From Pieris napi (lineage: Eukaryota > Arthropoda > Insecta > Lepidoptera > Pieridae), in assembly GCF_905475465.1 (NCBI RefSeq), contig NC_062242.1, positions 4,925,501 to 4,989,500 of the forward strand: a stretch of 64,000 nucleotides of DNA. The letters are read 5' to 3'. The notes under the pieces were generated by a model. It did no database searches, was not told the DNA's origin, and was given only the letters and a program-made list of their open reading frames with translations. Below, piece by piece: positions 34,200-47,652 of this stretch (positions are counted from its first letter, which is position 1; each line of letters opens with the position of its first letter). A program made the translations under genes and the position numbers.

Positions 34200-36036
34200 T
34201 AGTAAAGGCGATCTGAGCCTTACTCTCGCCTGAAGCTGTACGATGAAAATTTGACCTACCTATTTCAATTACGTCAAATGTATATATGTGTACCGAACGG
34301 CTATTTGATAATACATATTGGTTGTATGTAAATTGTAATGAAATAAGAATTTTGTCAGAAATTGTTATAAACTCAGAACCAGACATAATATTTTTTGTTT
34401 AGTAGGAAAGGACCATTTTTGACTATTCTGTTTAAAAGATGGCTAAAAACGAAATCGTTAACCGTCGAAGTCGTTTTCGTTCTTTAGAAAATATTTGTTC
34501 TTTCCATCAGTTGGCGACAACGAGCCAACAAAGATCCCGGAAATTCTATGTTGTTTTACCACATAAATTGGTTAAACTTAATACCGATAAGGAAGTAGGA
34601 CTTTAATTTATATTGAAGTCATAGTTTTATTACATGAGTACTAATACAATTCATTTACAATTAGAAAGTGCAAAAATTGCATATGCAGTAATAAGTTTGT
34701 ATAAGTTCATTTTATTAAAAAACTAAAATTAATCCCGTCTGAAATGTCATTTTACTTTATACCAGCATTGTGCACTAACTTTTAGGCGCCCAACGAAAGC
34801 GCTTAAAAGCTTCTTAGCAATATATATACTTGTTGCTACTTAATTTGTATAAAACCACAAACATAAATCGTTAATATCGATCAATACTAATAAGTTGGAT
34901 AAAAAAATGGATGCATTTTAAGATTAAACACTATATTAAGCTATCTCGACCGGCTTCGTAAAGGCGAAAAATTGGAAACGTTTAAAATTCTGTATAAGAT
35001 TCAAACTTTGTTCTGTAAGCGAGTTCAATATGGATCGCATTACTCTTTAGACGCGGTGTGCAAGTTTAAAGTAGGAAATCCAGAAGAGCTATCGATAAAG
35101 TTGTGGCTGTCGCGGAAACAGGATTACTTGTAGGACTTCCGCACTTCATAAAGAACCCTGTATCAAAGCTAACTTGATTATATTTGGATGCCATCAGCTA
35201 TTTCTACGATTTTTAGCTTTTTAAATTCACCTGCATTTATTCTTACTATCTTCAAAATATTAGATAATTTCGGTTGGATAAGTGCGGTTCAAAGCTACTT
35301 GTTATATAAATATTAAAGTTTTTTATTATTTCTTTAGCTTGGGTTTTTATAGGGAAATATAAAAATTATGTCAAATCTTTTTTTAATTATTCTTTCCATC
35401 GTTAGAGATCATACAATAATTATAATTCTTAAAATATTTATGATATTTAAGAGCAATTTAAATAATTTTCTCATATTGTGAAGCTGCGTCGGTATTTGAG
35501 ACAAACCTTCCTTTATTGGATTCTGGATAAAGCCCCTTTGATCAAGTGTCTGGCATTCTTCAAGAAATTAAAAACACCTTTACAGTGCATCTACTACGTA
35601 CTTTATTGAAACCTGATATTACTTATATATATTTATTGGGAAAATATAACGCACAAAAATATATTATAGTTGTATAATTTCTATTTGATTTTCGGTAATA
35701 ATGAAATTAACATTCTGACTGGTTCGTTAAATCTTTAAAGTAATTCGAAAGCAGAGCAAATACGTGCTGACCAGTGATAAATCGACGGTTAAGTAAGTGT
35801 ATTACGCTCAGACCTGATTCGTCGCAACAAGCTTATGGGCATTTTTCTGATGCGTTAAGTAAAAATAAATAGTAAAAAAAGAATATATTTTCTTTATGGC
35901 AAAAAGACAATGTCCTATACATAAGGAAGGAATCGATTTTGTGTATTGTGAGAAAAGAACAGAGGCAGCTGTCTAGTAACGCTAGGTTAGAAAAAGACAG
36001 TGCCAAAAAAGTTTAATTATTTTAAGGTAAACAATT
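34200..36036. other. intergenic, nothing recognised
   Basis: AT-rich sequence. A less AT-rich stretch at 34940-35160 has no sustained frame. Confidence 0.4.
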
Positions 36037-36218
36037 AATACAGATAATAAAACTTTTTCTACAGCTGTGATACTTTTTGACATTCAACACCTTTTGTCTT
36101 CAGTCACCGTGACCACGCACGCTGTAAAGCACGCGAAACGTCGCGTCGGTTAAATTTAATAGTATGAAAAATAATTGTAAATACATAACTTCAATCCGGT
36201 AAAAAATTGTTTTATTAT
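36037..36218 (+). repeat. dispersed repeat, copy A
   Basis: About 180 bp shared with 53622-53812. Common blocks are CTTTTTCTACA, TGTGATACTTTTTGACATTC, TCTTCAGTCACCGTGACCA, GCTGTAAAGCACGCGAA and ACATAACTTCAATCCG. No coding capacity or clear TIRs; class unknown. Confidence 0.7.
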
Positions 36219-36417
36219 CAAATGTGTGAAAGTTATGTCAATAAAAGACAATACTATTTTAAGGTTTCTTAGATTATATTGTATTCACCCGAGTTACTTG
36301 TGTTGAAGTTTAATAAGAGATTTTTAACCGTTTTAAACCATGTTTGGTTGTCATAATATTAAATACGATTTAATATTAAGAATCATGCGATGTGGGTTGG
36401 TAGTCAGTCTGTGAAAC

Positions 36418-36455
36418 TCTGAAAACCTATACGTTTGTACGTATAGGTTTTCAGA
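36418..36455. repeat. perfect hairpin, 17 bp arms, 4 nt loop
   Basis: TCTGAAAACCTATACGT at 36418-36434, loop TTGT, and the exact complement at 36439-36455. Confidence 0.85.
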
Positions 36456-36459
36456 TTTC

Positions 36460-39400
36460 ATATTGTTATGATAAGAAGTATCAATAGTTTTTTATTGCAT
36501 TACAGCTTACTTATATCAAATTCCAGCCCGGATACACTTATTTAGCAAACGTCGCTTGTAGCATTCCTTAAACACCCGATTATAAACCTATCTCCACTGG
36601 TTCGCTTCAGACAATTTATTTGATTGAGTGTACACGAAGAATCTCCAGGGATATGTACGCTTAGAAATTTTTACGGTACAATTTCTCGCCCTCTATGTTA
36701 TTTATCGTTTTAAAACTCTAGAAGGAACATAAAACAGTTTTGTTATTGCTAGAACCGACATAAACTGTTCGCTAAAAAGTAATTTACGTGCTTCATATAT
36801 ATATTCCATACGATCTTACAAATTCTTCGATTTTTGGTCTGTATGTATACCCAGTGTGATTTGACTCTAAAGGTTGGTTGACATGCTTTCTTAGGACATC
36901 TTGTAGGTATGTCTTATTCATAGTGCACCATAGTTCATACTGACCCACTAAATAGGTCACCGCATAACTCTGTAAATTCTCTTTGTAGATGTATTTATGT
37001 TCTACTGATGAAGTTGGGTTCTATTAGTAATGTTTGTTGGTACTTAGATCATTAATATCTTATATATTTTGGTAATACCATTAAAGCATTCACAAAGTTA
37101 TTTTAGAAACCTGGTTTTGTTAATTATTTGCTTATTTTAATACAAGCCTTCGCAGTGGTGAATAAAGAATTATTTCCAGAATTACTTCTATCTACTTATC
37201 CTAGACATATAGGAGTTATTTCGGAAAAATCCCTATCAGGCTGGTCCCTGGTTGGCACCAGCGTGCACAATTATATATATATATATAATATTATTTATTA
37301 TATGATATATTTTAATTATATAATATTACAAGCAAACTATTAAAAGCTACCTTGCGGGAGTGAGGGGGACCACACTCATATCGATTCATCTCTTTTTTTA
37401 TGAGTGACTCTAACCTGTATATCACGCAGAAACACGTGAAGGACTTTTAGCTGCTCTCATAGTCTCTTCTAATTCCTATAAAGGAGTCGTGTTGATTTTT
37501 ATAGCAGCAGCATGTAAATTCAAAGGTGGAAGCATTTAAAAGGGTATCTGACGATACAATCGTTTGATTTTACATATTTTTAAATCCTTTCCGTTTGCTA
37601 GGTAAATGTATAATTTTGTCGCCTTAAAACTGTTCCAAGTTATCATTATAATTACAAGGATTTTCAAATATATGAACGCTGCGGGCGCATATATTCGACG
37701 GTCAGAGATACGCTTGTTAATCGAAGAGATTAACTTTTCTGATAATACTGCCATTTCTATAACCAATCTCGTCATATTACGTTTCGGGATGGATCTCGAA
37801 AAATGGCACGAGATCTAGCGGGATTGGGATCTGGCGAGATCGGGATTGCATTCCATAGCTGCGATATTGCGCGCTACTCAATTGTGAGGTTGCATGGATC
37901 TGGTTCTCATGTTATTTTCACACATGTATATCCTTTCTATAACATATTCTTATGTATCTGATTCTCCTCCTTGTAACATGTGTGATGTTTGAGAGCAAAA
38001 TTAAATAAAATAAATAAAAAATAAAATAAATCGAAACGTCGATCTTACTATTCGAAAATTGAAATTTCAATTTAACTTTTAGATTTCTAAATAGTGTCGT
38101 AAATATAAAATGTTGTTCAGTTAGGAATTCGTTTTGGAAAAAGGTTTGTGGCTGGTATGTAGATAGTCAGGAGAATCGCAACGTAAATCATCCTTGAGTT
38201 AATATCAGTAACAGACCGTCACAACAATATGCGTTTGGATAAGATATGACAGGGCGGTTCACGTCCACCGCACGCTCGCATTAAATAGCTGTACTGATGC
38301 CTCTTATCAAGAGTCTAGTCCATATCTATACTTGATAATAATAAGGCAAACTCTTGCATCTAAAATATGTTTGAAACAGACTTCAAAATATTTTCTTTAA
38401 AATAAGCGACCTTAGGTATTATTCAGTGTCTCAACACAGATCATAGTTTTTTACAAGGGGTACAACTTGTATCAGACCCAGAAAAGGTTTCATATCTGCG
38501 ATAATGCGCGAGGCTTGTTTATCCCATACCTACATAGCTTAGTTATCTTAACCCGTTTCTTAATGCACATATAGAGAAAGAGGGAGAAAGAAGATTGCAC
38601 GAGTTATGTGTAATTTATTTAAAGAATGCATTCATATAACCACTGTTCTTTATAAGTTTGACTATTTTAGAAAACTATTTCGTATAAGGCAACTATTGTC
38701 TGTCAACTTTGGATGTGGCACTGTCTCTGACCACGATTGTTCATAAGACTCAAAACGTCGAGTTTTGAAATTATGTAATATATTTGCATGATTCTATCCA
38801 TTAAAGTTGTAATATTTCAATGTAATTAATACACGTGTATACTTACGACATAGAGCTAAATATTGTTTTACCAAAGACAATAAATGCGTCTTGGGCCTAA
38901 CGGTATCCATAACAGATAGTGCATAGAATAAATTTTAGATATTAACCTTAAACTACTTTATACCTAAAATAGGTTGGGTATTTCAATGAAACGCCACAGA
39001 AGCCTGCAATATCCGGCAGCGTTCAATGCTCTGCGAACGTGATATATCCAGTATTAATTTGCGATTTCGATGTTCCTCCAGGTGAAATTAGATTTAAAAC
39101 GAAGCAATAGCTTCAAGAACTGTATCTCCGGTGGTATATCGCTATCAACTTTATATTTCAAGACTACTTGATCTGCGGAAGTTTTTGTTTAAGAGCTCAA
39201 CTGCGCGACGTTGAAACAAAGATATTGCTAAAATTTTTGACATGAGAGGTAAGCAGTGAATTTTTCAATAATAAGTTTTTATTTTGTATATTTTTTACTA
39301 TCGGGATATATACTTGATGTTACTTAAAACTTACATGAGTCAAAAATTCGATGGAACGTTTGTTAGAAAGAATATTAAATTAGAACATTGCTACCTAATA

Positions 39401-40642
39401 TCTGCAATACGCATTTTTACACGTTTTTATAATATGGTGTTCGAACTTAACTTCGATCGATATGGTTGAATGCTCTCAACGAGTTAAAAATACAAGCCCG
39501 TAATCAATTTAGCAGGTTTTCATTATCGGAGTCCCTGGTTTTGGCATACACGTGAAATGGCAAAAATGTTAATGTACAAAATTGATAGTAGGTACCTATA
39601 ACATTGTTCGTATATACCTAAGCAATGCTTTTATTCTAATAAATAATTAAAAGTAAAAAATGTACTACAAATTTCTTAATGGGTTCAACGTATACGGGTG
39701 GTAGGATATGATGACATAATATAGAGCAATTCCTGTACTTCTAGCACACAGAGAAACCTTCGGTAACAACTAAACAAATATTTTAATTTATTAAGAAAAA
39801 TATAATCAAGGTTGGTAAATTTTTGGCATTTAAGCTGCAAGAAGGTATTCCTTATAGACGATTCTCTATTACTGATAAATAGATAATCTTAAAAGCATGA
39901 AATTCACTTAAGCTTATAAATATTCCCTTTTAATACTAGGGAGTTAGCGCTTTTTTACCTGGGATTCGTTATGAAAGTTGAATGATGTCTGAAAGTTTTA
40001 ATTAGTTTTGTAGGACGGAGGCACGATACAAAAATTTACTTACTCGTTTTTAGCATTTTATACCCGTGCATTAAGGTAAAAAAAGTATTGAAAAATACGG
40101 TCGATCTGTTATTTTAATATTAAAGTCGGAACTTCTTATATATACGTAAATAAAAATATGTGTGTAGGTATATTTTAATACAAATAATTTCTATACTTAT
40201 TGTGTGATTGTTGTTGGGAGAAATAATATTTAAGTTCTCTCAAGGCGGCTCATACTTTTCCCTTATTTAATAAAAATAAAACACTGTTTTTAAGCACGAT
40301 AATTTTACGTTTTCATTATAAATATGGTAAAGAAAGTACTAAGGAACATTATATATCAAATCCACTGAGAATAAAAGACCGTAATAAGGGGACCAGTAAA
40401 ATTTGTTTATTTAAAGCAATACTCCTTATCTTGAACATTCGAAGCAAAATATAGGCCAAATTTCAGGTTTATCAGTGCAACAAACGGGAAGGAAAAGTGG
40501 GCGAGAGCGGCTGCAGGACGGATGTAGATATTCGTTTTGGCATGAAAACTAGACCAGGGTCTACCTTACCGTTGACAGGAAATAGTTTTATAGACTGTTT
40601 TATGTAAACATAACCTTATTATTATTATACGTATATATTACT
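36460..40642. other. intergenic, nothing firmly recognised
   Basis: AT-rich. A patch at 37790-37860 repeats CGGGAT/GAGATC words (GCGGGATTGGGATCTGGCGAG) and may be an old repeat. A splice-like block at 39060-39250 (CTCCAG|GTGAAATT to GAGAG|GTAAGC) has no sustained frame. Confidence 0.35.
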
Positions 40643-40975
40643 AACTAGCTGACCCGACACACGTTTTGCCATGTATAGTATTTCTAAGGAACATTGTTTA
40701 AGTTCAATAAGAATAACTATCTGCTATAATAAAAAATATGGGTTGATCGTAGATGGGTGAAAATTATGGGTTGTATGTACTTTTGTATGCTGTGTCATAA
40801 AATATTTTTTTGGGGTGGACACCCCTTATCAATTAGGGATTTGAAAGATAGATAGTAGCCGATTCTCTGACCTACTAAATATGCATAAAACATTTCATAT
40901 GCATCGGTCAAGCCGTTTCGGAGGAGTATGGGATCGAACATTGTGACACGTGAATTTGTTGTGAAGCAGGTGATT
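40643..40975 (+). repeat. dispersed repeat of the ACTAGCTGACC type
   Basis: Begins CTAGCTGACCCGACACACG and contains GGGTTGATCGTAGATGGGTG, TTTTTTTGGGGTGGACACCC, CGGTCAAGCCGTTTCGGAGG and GTGACACGTGAATTT. I recognise these blocks as recurring in lepidopteran genomes. Non-coding; transposon class not settled. Confidence 0.6.
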
Positions 40976-40979
40976 ACTT

Positions 40980-43890
40980 TATTTTAACTTTTTCAATGTC
41001 GCCTTCAGTTACATATAAAAGTAATTTTGTGTTGTGTAAAAATTCCTGAATAACCTACATGAATTGTAAGATAATAAAAATATTTTAATCTATATTTATA
41101 TCTTATTTATTCAATATAAGAAAAAAAATGTTTTCTTATCGGTCACCACGCTGAAAAAGTGTTACTTGAATTAATATCAAAGAAAATATGCTGCATTAAT
41201 AAAAAATAAACAAATAATTATAATTGCATAAGTTGAAAAAAAATGCTATTCAATAGCTTAACCGCGGCAGTCTCCGAGTGCCACACGTTTTTTTTAGAAG
41301 AAGGAACCAATTCTGTCAACACATTGCACGTAATGCGTGTTGGTATTTAGACATCCGATCCAACACTAAAATAGTTTTAATTCAAACCAGTACATTCTAA
41401 GATAAGCTCCAAGCAAATAAACTAAGTGAAACCTCTTCAACTTCATATTATAAAAAGTATAGATTCTACATCAGTCAGGAATTTGTTTTGTACAAACCGA
41501 AGTCTTCTGAACCTGAATAAAAATACAAAGTTATTCGGAAATATAATTTTATATTCGCCCCGAGAGAACCTATTCGATTTTCTGTATCCATCAATAAATC
41601 CTTGATTGGAGATGCTTTTGAACAACCATAAAATAGATAATTTAAAAATATGTTTTGTCTGTGATTTGAGTCGCAATGCGTGCTATGAGGAATCAATAAA
41701 GTTTTGCGCACATAAATGAGTTTCACTCGTCGTCGTGCTTTTAAGTTTTAAAGATTGAGATAATACATTATCAATGTATTTTAATAAATAGTAGTATATT
41801 CTTTTGTTAAATTATCTATTAAAACAGCGATGCAAAGTATCGTTCTTAGTAGCTCGTATTCAAGTAGAGCGAAACTAAAAATAAAAAGTATTCAATTCAT
41901 TTTACAACTCAAATTCTGAAGCAATTTTAATCTCGAGTTTTGCTAGTACCTCCCTCGATAGCACTTACAACCGGTGCCGAGATAGAGTTAAATTAATCAA
42001 CGTGCAAATTTTACAAGATAGACTTCCGGAAACTTACTGAAGTTAAGATTCATTTCAGAATTGTAATAATGATTTTGCATAAGAGTCATCAAATGCTATT
42101 AAGGAGTACGAAGCAAACATATTTCGCGATTGATCGATTTTAATCTCGATTTTGAATCTCATTATTGTTTTTTTTTTAATTCAAGATGTATTAAAAAACC
42201 AAGGCGAAATTGTCACATTCGTTTTCGCTAACACGAGAGCTTGCGAGTAAATGAAAATTATCTTAAAATTAACAAAGCTCTAAATTAAGACGGAAATATA
42301 AATAAGAATATAAAGAAATGACAGAAGTATTATGAAAGTAACTATTAATTACTATAAATAAACTCATTTTATTAATAAATAAATAACTAACCTTAACATA
42401 TAATAACTAAAATATATTATTAAAAGGAGTCCCTTTAGGCAAGGTTCCGAAGATACTGGCAGCGTTCCCCATTTGAAAGAAAAATTATGAAAGAATGCTC
42501 CACAGATTATTCAATAAGCGACATTGCTAATACCAATACATTGATACGATCTCAACCACAAGTTCAGTTTGGTAATTAATTATTTCCAAAAGAACCGATT
42601 ACAAGTATACCTATAAAGTAGTAACGATTAAAAACTTGTGGCGATCGATTTCTATCGAAGGAAGGAAAGAAACCATATAGTTTATAAATACGTCTTGCTT
42701 GACGAGATTGTTTGGATCACGTTTCAGTATTATTGCACCTGACCGCAACTCGCCTTCACCTGTGCAATCCGCCTAAGACCCGTCTTCCTATCGACCAACA
42801 ACAAAAAGCACAAAGGATGTGGGTTTTAACACAAATATAATCTTATTTCAAAACTTACATTTGCACACGTTTTTTTCTTGAAAAAATCGACAATATTTTA
42901 GCGAAACAATAAATCAATTACAATTATTACCCTAAACTGCACTGCACTGCACTTTACATACTAAGGATTTTTGTAATAAATAGATGAAATTACCTATTCC
43001 ATTTATAAAGGCATATAGAAATTTCACCTGTCTCTGTATATAAACGCATTTGAAGGTTGATTGCCAACAGATGGCGCTGAATGTATTTAAAAGTCGGTAT
43101 TAAAGTCATTCACGTTTTCTATGAATTTTAAGCTCAATGGTCATCACATTGCTTCCGGCCGGCTCGGTCGCCTAGGATTTACGAATGCTAGGGGGTCGAG
43201 GTATCTAACCTAACCATCTTATTGGGCCTCTTTAGCGGGGTGACGGGTCGACTCACGAGTCAAGAAAAATTGAAACCCCGCAACTTATATACATATAAAT
43301 TATAAATATTATGTGCGAAGTAGAAATTTAATTAAATTGCAGATTTTTGAAGGCGAGGTTAATATAAAATACTGCGATCAGTAATATTTAGAAAATATCA
43401 TATTTGCCGCATAATATTAAATAATTTATGTAAATTCTTTTTCTGTTCTAATAATACCCGCAATAACTGTTTTGTCATTACATTTTTTGTATACTACCAC
43501 TATTGATTCAGGAACATCAAACGTTTTCGCAATCAATGGTTGCAAATAGAAATTACTATCATACCAATGTCAAACAACAGTCGGTTATTGATTTTAGCAC
43601 ATTCAGTTGTTTTCAGGGGGCGAGGGGAAGTGGGCGCCGGGAGGCAGTAAAACGCCAACCATAGCTCCACATGTGAATATTTGATGGTTGAATCTGACTG
43701 TGGCCACGACCAAATACGTGTCACACGGCTATCGAGATCCATTTAACGAGATCTTTGGATCTCTCTTTATAATATTGAGCTAGACTATGCTTTGTAGCTG
43801 GGTCGATTGATAACTTAGCAAGATCACAAGACTTTTGATTTTAAGAAAGTTCTTTTTGATTCTACTTTCACGTGCATTCGATCCATATAT
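40980..43890. other. intergenic, nothing recognised
   Basis: AT-rich. A GC-richer block at 43155-43280 has no frame or fold that I can name. Confidence 0.4.
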
Positions 43891-44012
43891 ATGTCGCAGT
43901 AAAGTAGTTAAATCAAAGAGTTAATTAAATCTCTAGACATTTAAATAAATATCGATATTCAATCAACTCGCCAAAGTCCCGTATGACAAGTGACTGAACG
44001 AAATGTTTAACG

Positions 44013-44021
44013 AGTTTCCTA
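44013..44021. repeat. left target-site duplication of the Foldback element
   Basis: AGTTTCCTA, repeated exactly at 46942-46950 on the other side of the element. Confidence 0.85.
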
Positions 44022-46941
44022 AGCTCCATCAAGCTGGAACCCGCTTTAGAAAAAACTTGATTTTTCTAAATTTACTTTTATCTACAAACGATGCTAGTGA
44101 ATGTAGTAAACTTTATTTTTTTGTAGTATCATTAATTGCGCCGAAAAAATAATTAATACCGCGCAAAGCAGGAAATATTACAAATAATTCAATAAAAAAC
44201 ATTGAAACGGGTGCTAAATTGTTTGTAGTTTATTGTAGTGACAAAAAAAAAAATTTGTTACCCCACTTTATTAAAAACTACGGAATAAATGCTAAAATAA
44301 CGGAACTATGCAAAAAAAAGACACCGACTCAAAAACTATAAACGATGCTAGTGAATGTAGTAAACTTTATTTTTTTGTAGTATCATTAATTGCGCCGAAA
44401 AAATAATTAATACCGCGCAAAGCAGGAAATATTACAAATAATTCAATAAAAAACTTTGAAACGGGTGCTAAATTGTTTGTAGTTTATTGTAGTGACAAAA
44501 AAAAATTTTTTTTACCCCACTTTATTAAAAACTACGGAATAAATGCTAAAATAACGGAACTATGCAAAAAAAAAGACACCGACTCAAAAACTATAAACGA
44601 TGCTCATCAATGTAGTATACTTTATTTTTTTGTAGTATCATTAATTGCGCCGAAAAAATAATTAATACCGCGCAAAGCAGGAAATATTACAAATAATTCA
44701 ATAAAAAACTTTGAAACGGGTGCTAAATTGTTTGTAGTTTATTGTAGTGACAAAAAAAAATTTTTTTTACCAAACTTTATTAAAAACTACGGAATAAATG
44801 CTAAAATAACGGAACTATGCAAAAAATACACCAACTCAGAAACTATAAACGATGCTCATAAATGTAGTATACTTTATTTTTTTGTAGTATCATTAATTGC
44901 GCCAAAAAAATAATTAATACCGCGCAAAGCAGGAAATATTACAAATAATTCAATAAAAAACTTTGAAACGGGTGCTAAATTGTTTGTAGTTTATTGTAGT
45001 GACAAAAAAAAAAAATTTACCCCACTTTATTAAAAAATACGGAATAAATGCTAATATAACGGAACTATGCAAAAAAAAAGACACCGACTCAAAAACTATA
45101 AACGATGCTCATAAATGTAGTATACTTTATTTTTTTGTAGTATCATTAATTGCGCCGAAAAAATAATTAATACCGCGCAAAGCAGGAAATATTACAAATA
45201 ATTCGATAAAAAACTTTGAAACGGGTGCTAAATTGTTTGTAGTTTATTGTAGTGACAAAAAAAAAATTTGTTACCCCACTTTATTAAAAACTACGGAATA
45301 AATGCTAAAATAACGGAACTATGCAAAAAAAGGACACCGACTCAAAAACTATAAACGATGCTCATAAATGTAGTATACTTTATTTTTTTTGTAGTATCAT
45401 TAATTGCGCCGAAAAAATAATTAATACCGCGCAAAGCAGGAAATATTACAAATAATTCGATAAAAAACTTTGAAACGGGTGCTAAATTTTTTGTAGTTTA
45501 TTGTAGTGACAAAAAAAAAAATTTGTTACCCCACTTTATTAAAAACTACGGAATAAATGCTAAAATAACGGAACTATGCAAAAAAAAGACACCGACTCAA
45601 AAACTATAAACGATGCTCATAAATGTAGTATACTTTATTTTTTTTGTAGTATCATTAATTGCGCCGAAAAAATAATTAATACCGCGCAAAGCAGGAAATA
45701 TTACAAATAATTCGATAAAAAACTTTGAAACGGGTGCTAAATTGTTTGTAGTTTATTGTAGTGACAAAAAAAAAAATTTGTTACCCCACTTTATTAAAAA
45801 CTACGGAATAAATGCTAAAATAACGGAACTATGCAAAAAAAAAAGACACCGACTCAAAAACTATAAACGATGCTCATAAATGTAGTATACTTTATTTTTT
45901 TTGTAGTATCATTAATTGCGTCGAAAAAATAATTAATACCGCGCAAAGCAGGAAATATTACAAATAATTCAATAAAAAACTTTGAAACTTTGAAAAAACT
46001 TTGAAACGGGTGCTAAATACCGCGCAAAGCAGGAAATATTACAAATAATTCAATAAAAAACTTTGAAACGGGTGCTAAATTGTTTGTAGTTTATTGTAGT
46101 GACAAAAAAAATTTTTTTTACCCGGTGGTGTCTTTTTTTTTGCATAGTTCCGTTATTTTAGCATTTATTCCGTAGTTTTTAATAAAGTGGGGTAAAAAAA
46201 TTTTTTTTTGTCACTACAATAAACTACAAACAATTTAGCACCCGTTTCAAAGTTTTTTATTGAATTATTTGTAATATTTCCTGCTTTGCGCGGTATTAAT
46301 TATTTTTTCGGCGCAATTAATGATACTACAGAAAAATAAAATATACTACATTTATGAGCATCGTTTATAGTTTTTGAGTCGGTGTCTTTTTTTTGCATAG
46401 TTCCGTTATTTTAGCATTTATTCCGTAGTTTTTAATAAAGTGGGGTAAAAATTTTTTTTTTGTCACTACAATAAACTACAAACAATTTAGCACCCGTTTC
46501 AAAGTTTTTTATCGAATTATTTGTAATATTTCCTGCTTTGCGCGGTATTAATTATTTTTTCGGCGCAATTAATGATACTACAAAAAAATAAAGTAGGTAT
46601 ACTACATTTATGAGCATCGTTTATAGTTTTTGAGTCGGTGTCTTTTTTTTTGCATAGTTCCGTTATTTTAGCATTTATTCCGTAGTTTTTAATAAAGTGG
46701 GGTAAAAAAATTTTTTTTTTGTCACTACAATAAACTACAAACAATTTAGCACCCGTTTCAAAGTTTTTTATTGAATTATTTGTAATATTTCCTGCTTTGC
46801 GCGGTATTAATTATTTTTTCGGTGCAATTAATGATACTACAAAAAAATAAAGTTTACTACATTCACTAGCATCGTTTGTAGATAAAAGTAAATTTAGAAA
46901 AATCAAGTTTTTTCTAAAGCGGGTTCCAGCTTGATGGAGCT
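44022..46941. mobile_element. Foldback-like (MULE-type) element made of tandem inverted 254 bp units
   Basis: The outermost 74 bp (AGCTCCATCAAGCTGGAACC to AAACGATGCT) are perfect inverted repeats at the two ends. Inside, a unit of 252-257 bp is repeated head to tail, with AAACGATGCT at 44086, 44340, 44595, 44847, 45100, 45353, 45608 and 45865, followed by a shortened ninth unit. At about 46121-46130 the orientation flips, and about three inverted units follow, with AGCATCGTTT at 46357, 46613 and 46868. The element is bounded by 9 bp duplications AGTTTCCTA. Long arms of tandem repeats plus a 9 bp duplication are hallmarks of Foldback elements (Mutator superfamily). Outer units carry GCTAGTGAATG and inner ones GCTCATAAATG. 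There is no central unique segment and no transposase. Confidence 0.85.
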
Positions 46942-46950
46942 AGTTTCCTA
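46942..46950. repeat. right target-site duplication of the Foldback element
   Basis: AGTTTCCTA, identical to 44013-44021. Confidence 0.85.
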
Positions 46951-47652
46951 CACGTTCCTAGACAACAAGACGCATTTCAACTTTGGTTGGAAAAAAATAT
47001 ATATTTTCCTATATTGTCAAAAAAATATATATTCCTATTGTCGTTTAATATTTTATTATTTAGGAAAATAAATAGCCAATAAATATATTTTACAATAATA
47101 ATACATTTGTTTAGTTCGTTTATTAATTACCTTTATTAATGGCATGTTAAGTATTATTGCTCAACCTAAGTATAAACTAGATACTAGCTAGAACCTATTC
47201 CACAAAAATTGTATGGGCGAGACAAGGCATACAAAAAGAAAGTATAAAATATCTTCAACAACAAAATTTAAATCAACGATACAAATGAAAAATATGCTTA
47301 CTAACACAATGAAAATTATTATCAACCTACCTTAACCTAACCATACAATAAAACAAAACACAGAATTTGAAAGCTCTCACGATCACATACACACGTCTTT
47401 GGTGAAATTGTAACAAGACCACAATTTGAAACAAAAAACCACTGTCAAAAACCAACGTTTGCCAAAAGAAAGACTCTAAAAGTTATCAGCTGTTTTCTTG
47501 ACCGCCACCTTGTTTAACATTATTAATCAACACACTGGCTTTCGGTCAGACAGATTGTTAAACGTTTTCGACGCTGCTTTATTTCAATCAAAACGCTAGC
47601 GAGTTGTCTAGAGATTCAATTAACTCTCTGATTTAATACTTTACTGCGACAT

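Larger units (their letters stand above)
43891..47652. mobile_element. older inverted-repeat element that hosts the Foldback insertion
   Basis: 43891-43939 (ATGTCGCAGTAAAGTAGTTA...) recurs as reverse complement at 47605-47652 with a few mismatches and one gap. Weaker similarity continues inward (GTTAAACATTTCG and GGCGAGTTG against GTTAAACGTTTTCG and GCGAGTTG). Removing the nested 2.9 kb insertion leaves about 0.83 kb, suiting a non-autonomous TIR transposon. No coding frame. The target duplication is blurred by flanking TATA repeats. Confidence 0.55.

Noticed and set aside
39060..39260. Possible exon between CTCCAG and GAGAG|GTAAGC
   Set aside because: All frames contain stops and no partner exon was found.
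44473..46744. Repeated 61-75 codon frames beginning MFVVYCSDKKK in the tandem units
   Set aside because: They appear only where poly(A) length happens to keep frame; other units break it. No domain, so likely a by-product of the repeat.
44022..46941. CRISPR-like array
   Set aside because: Units are contiguous without spacers, 254 bp long and in a eukaryotic genome.
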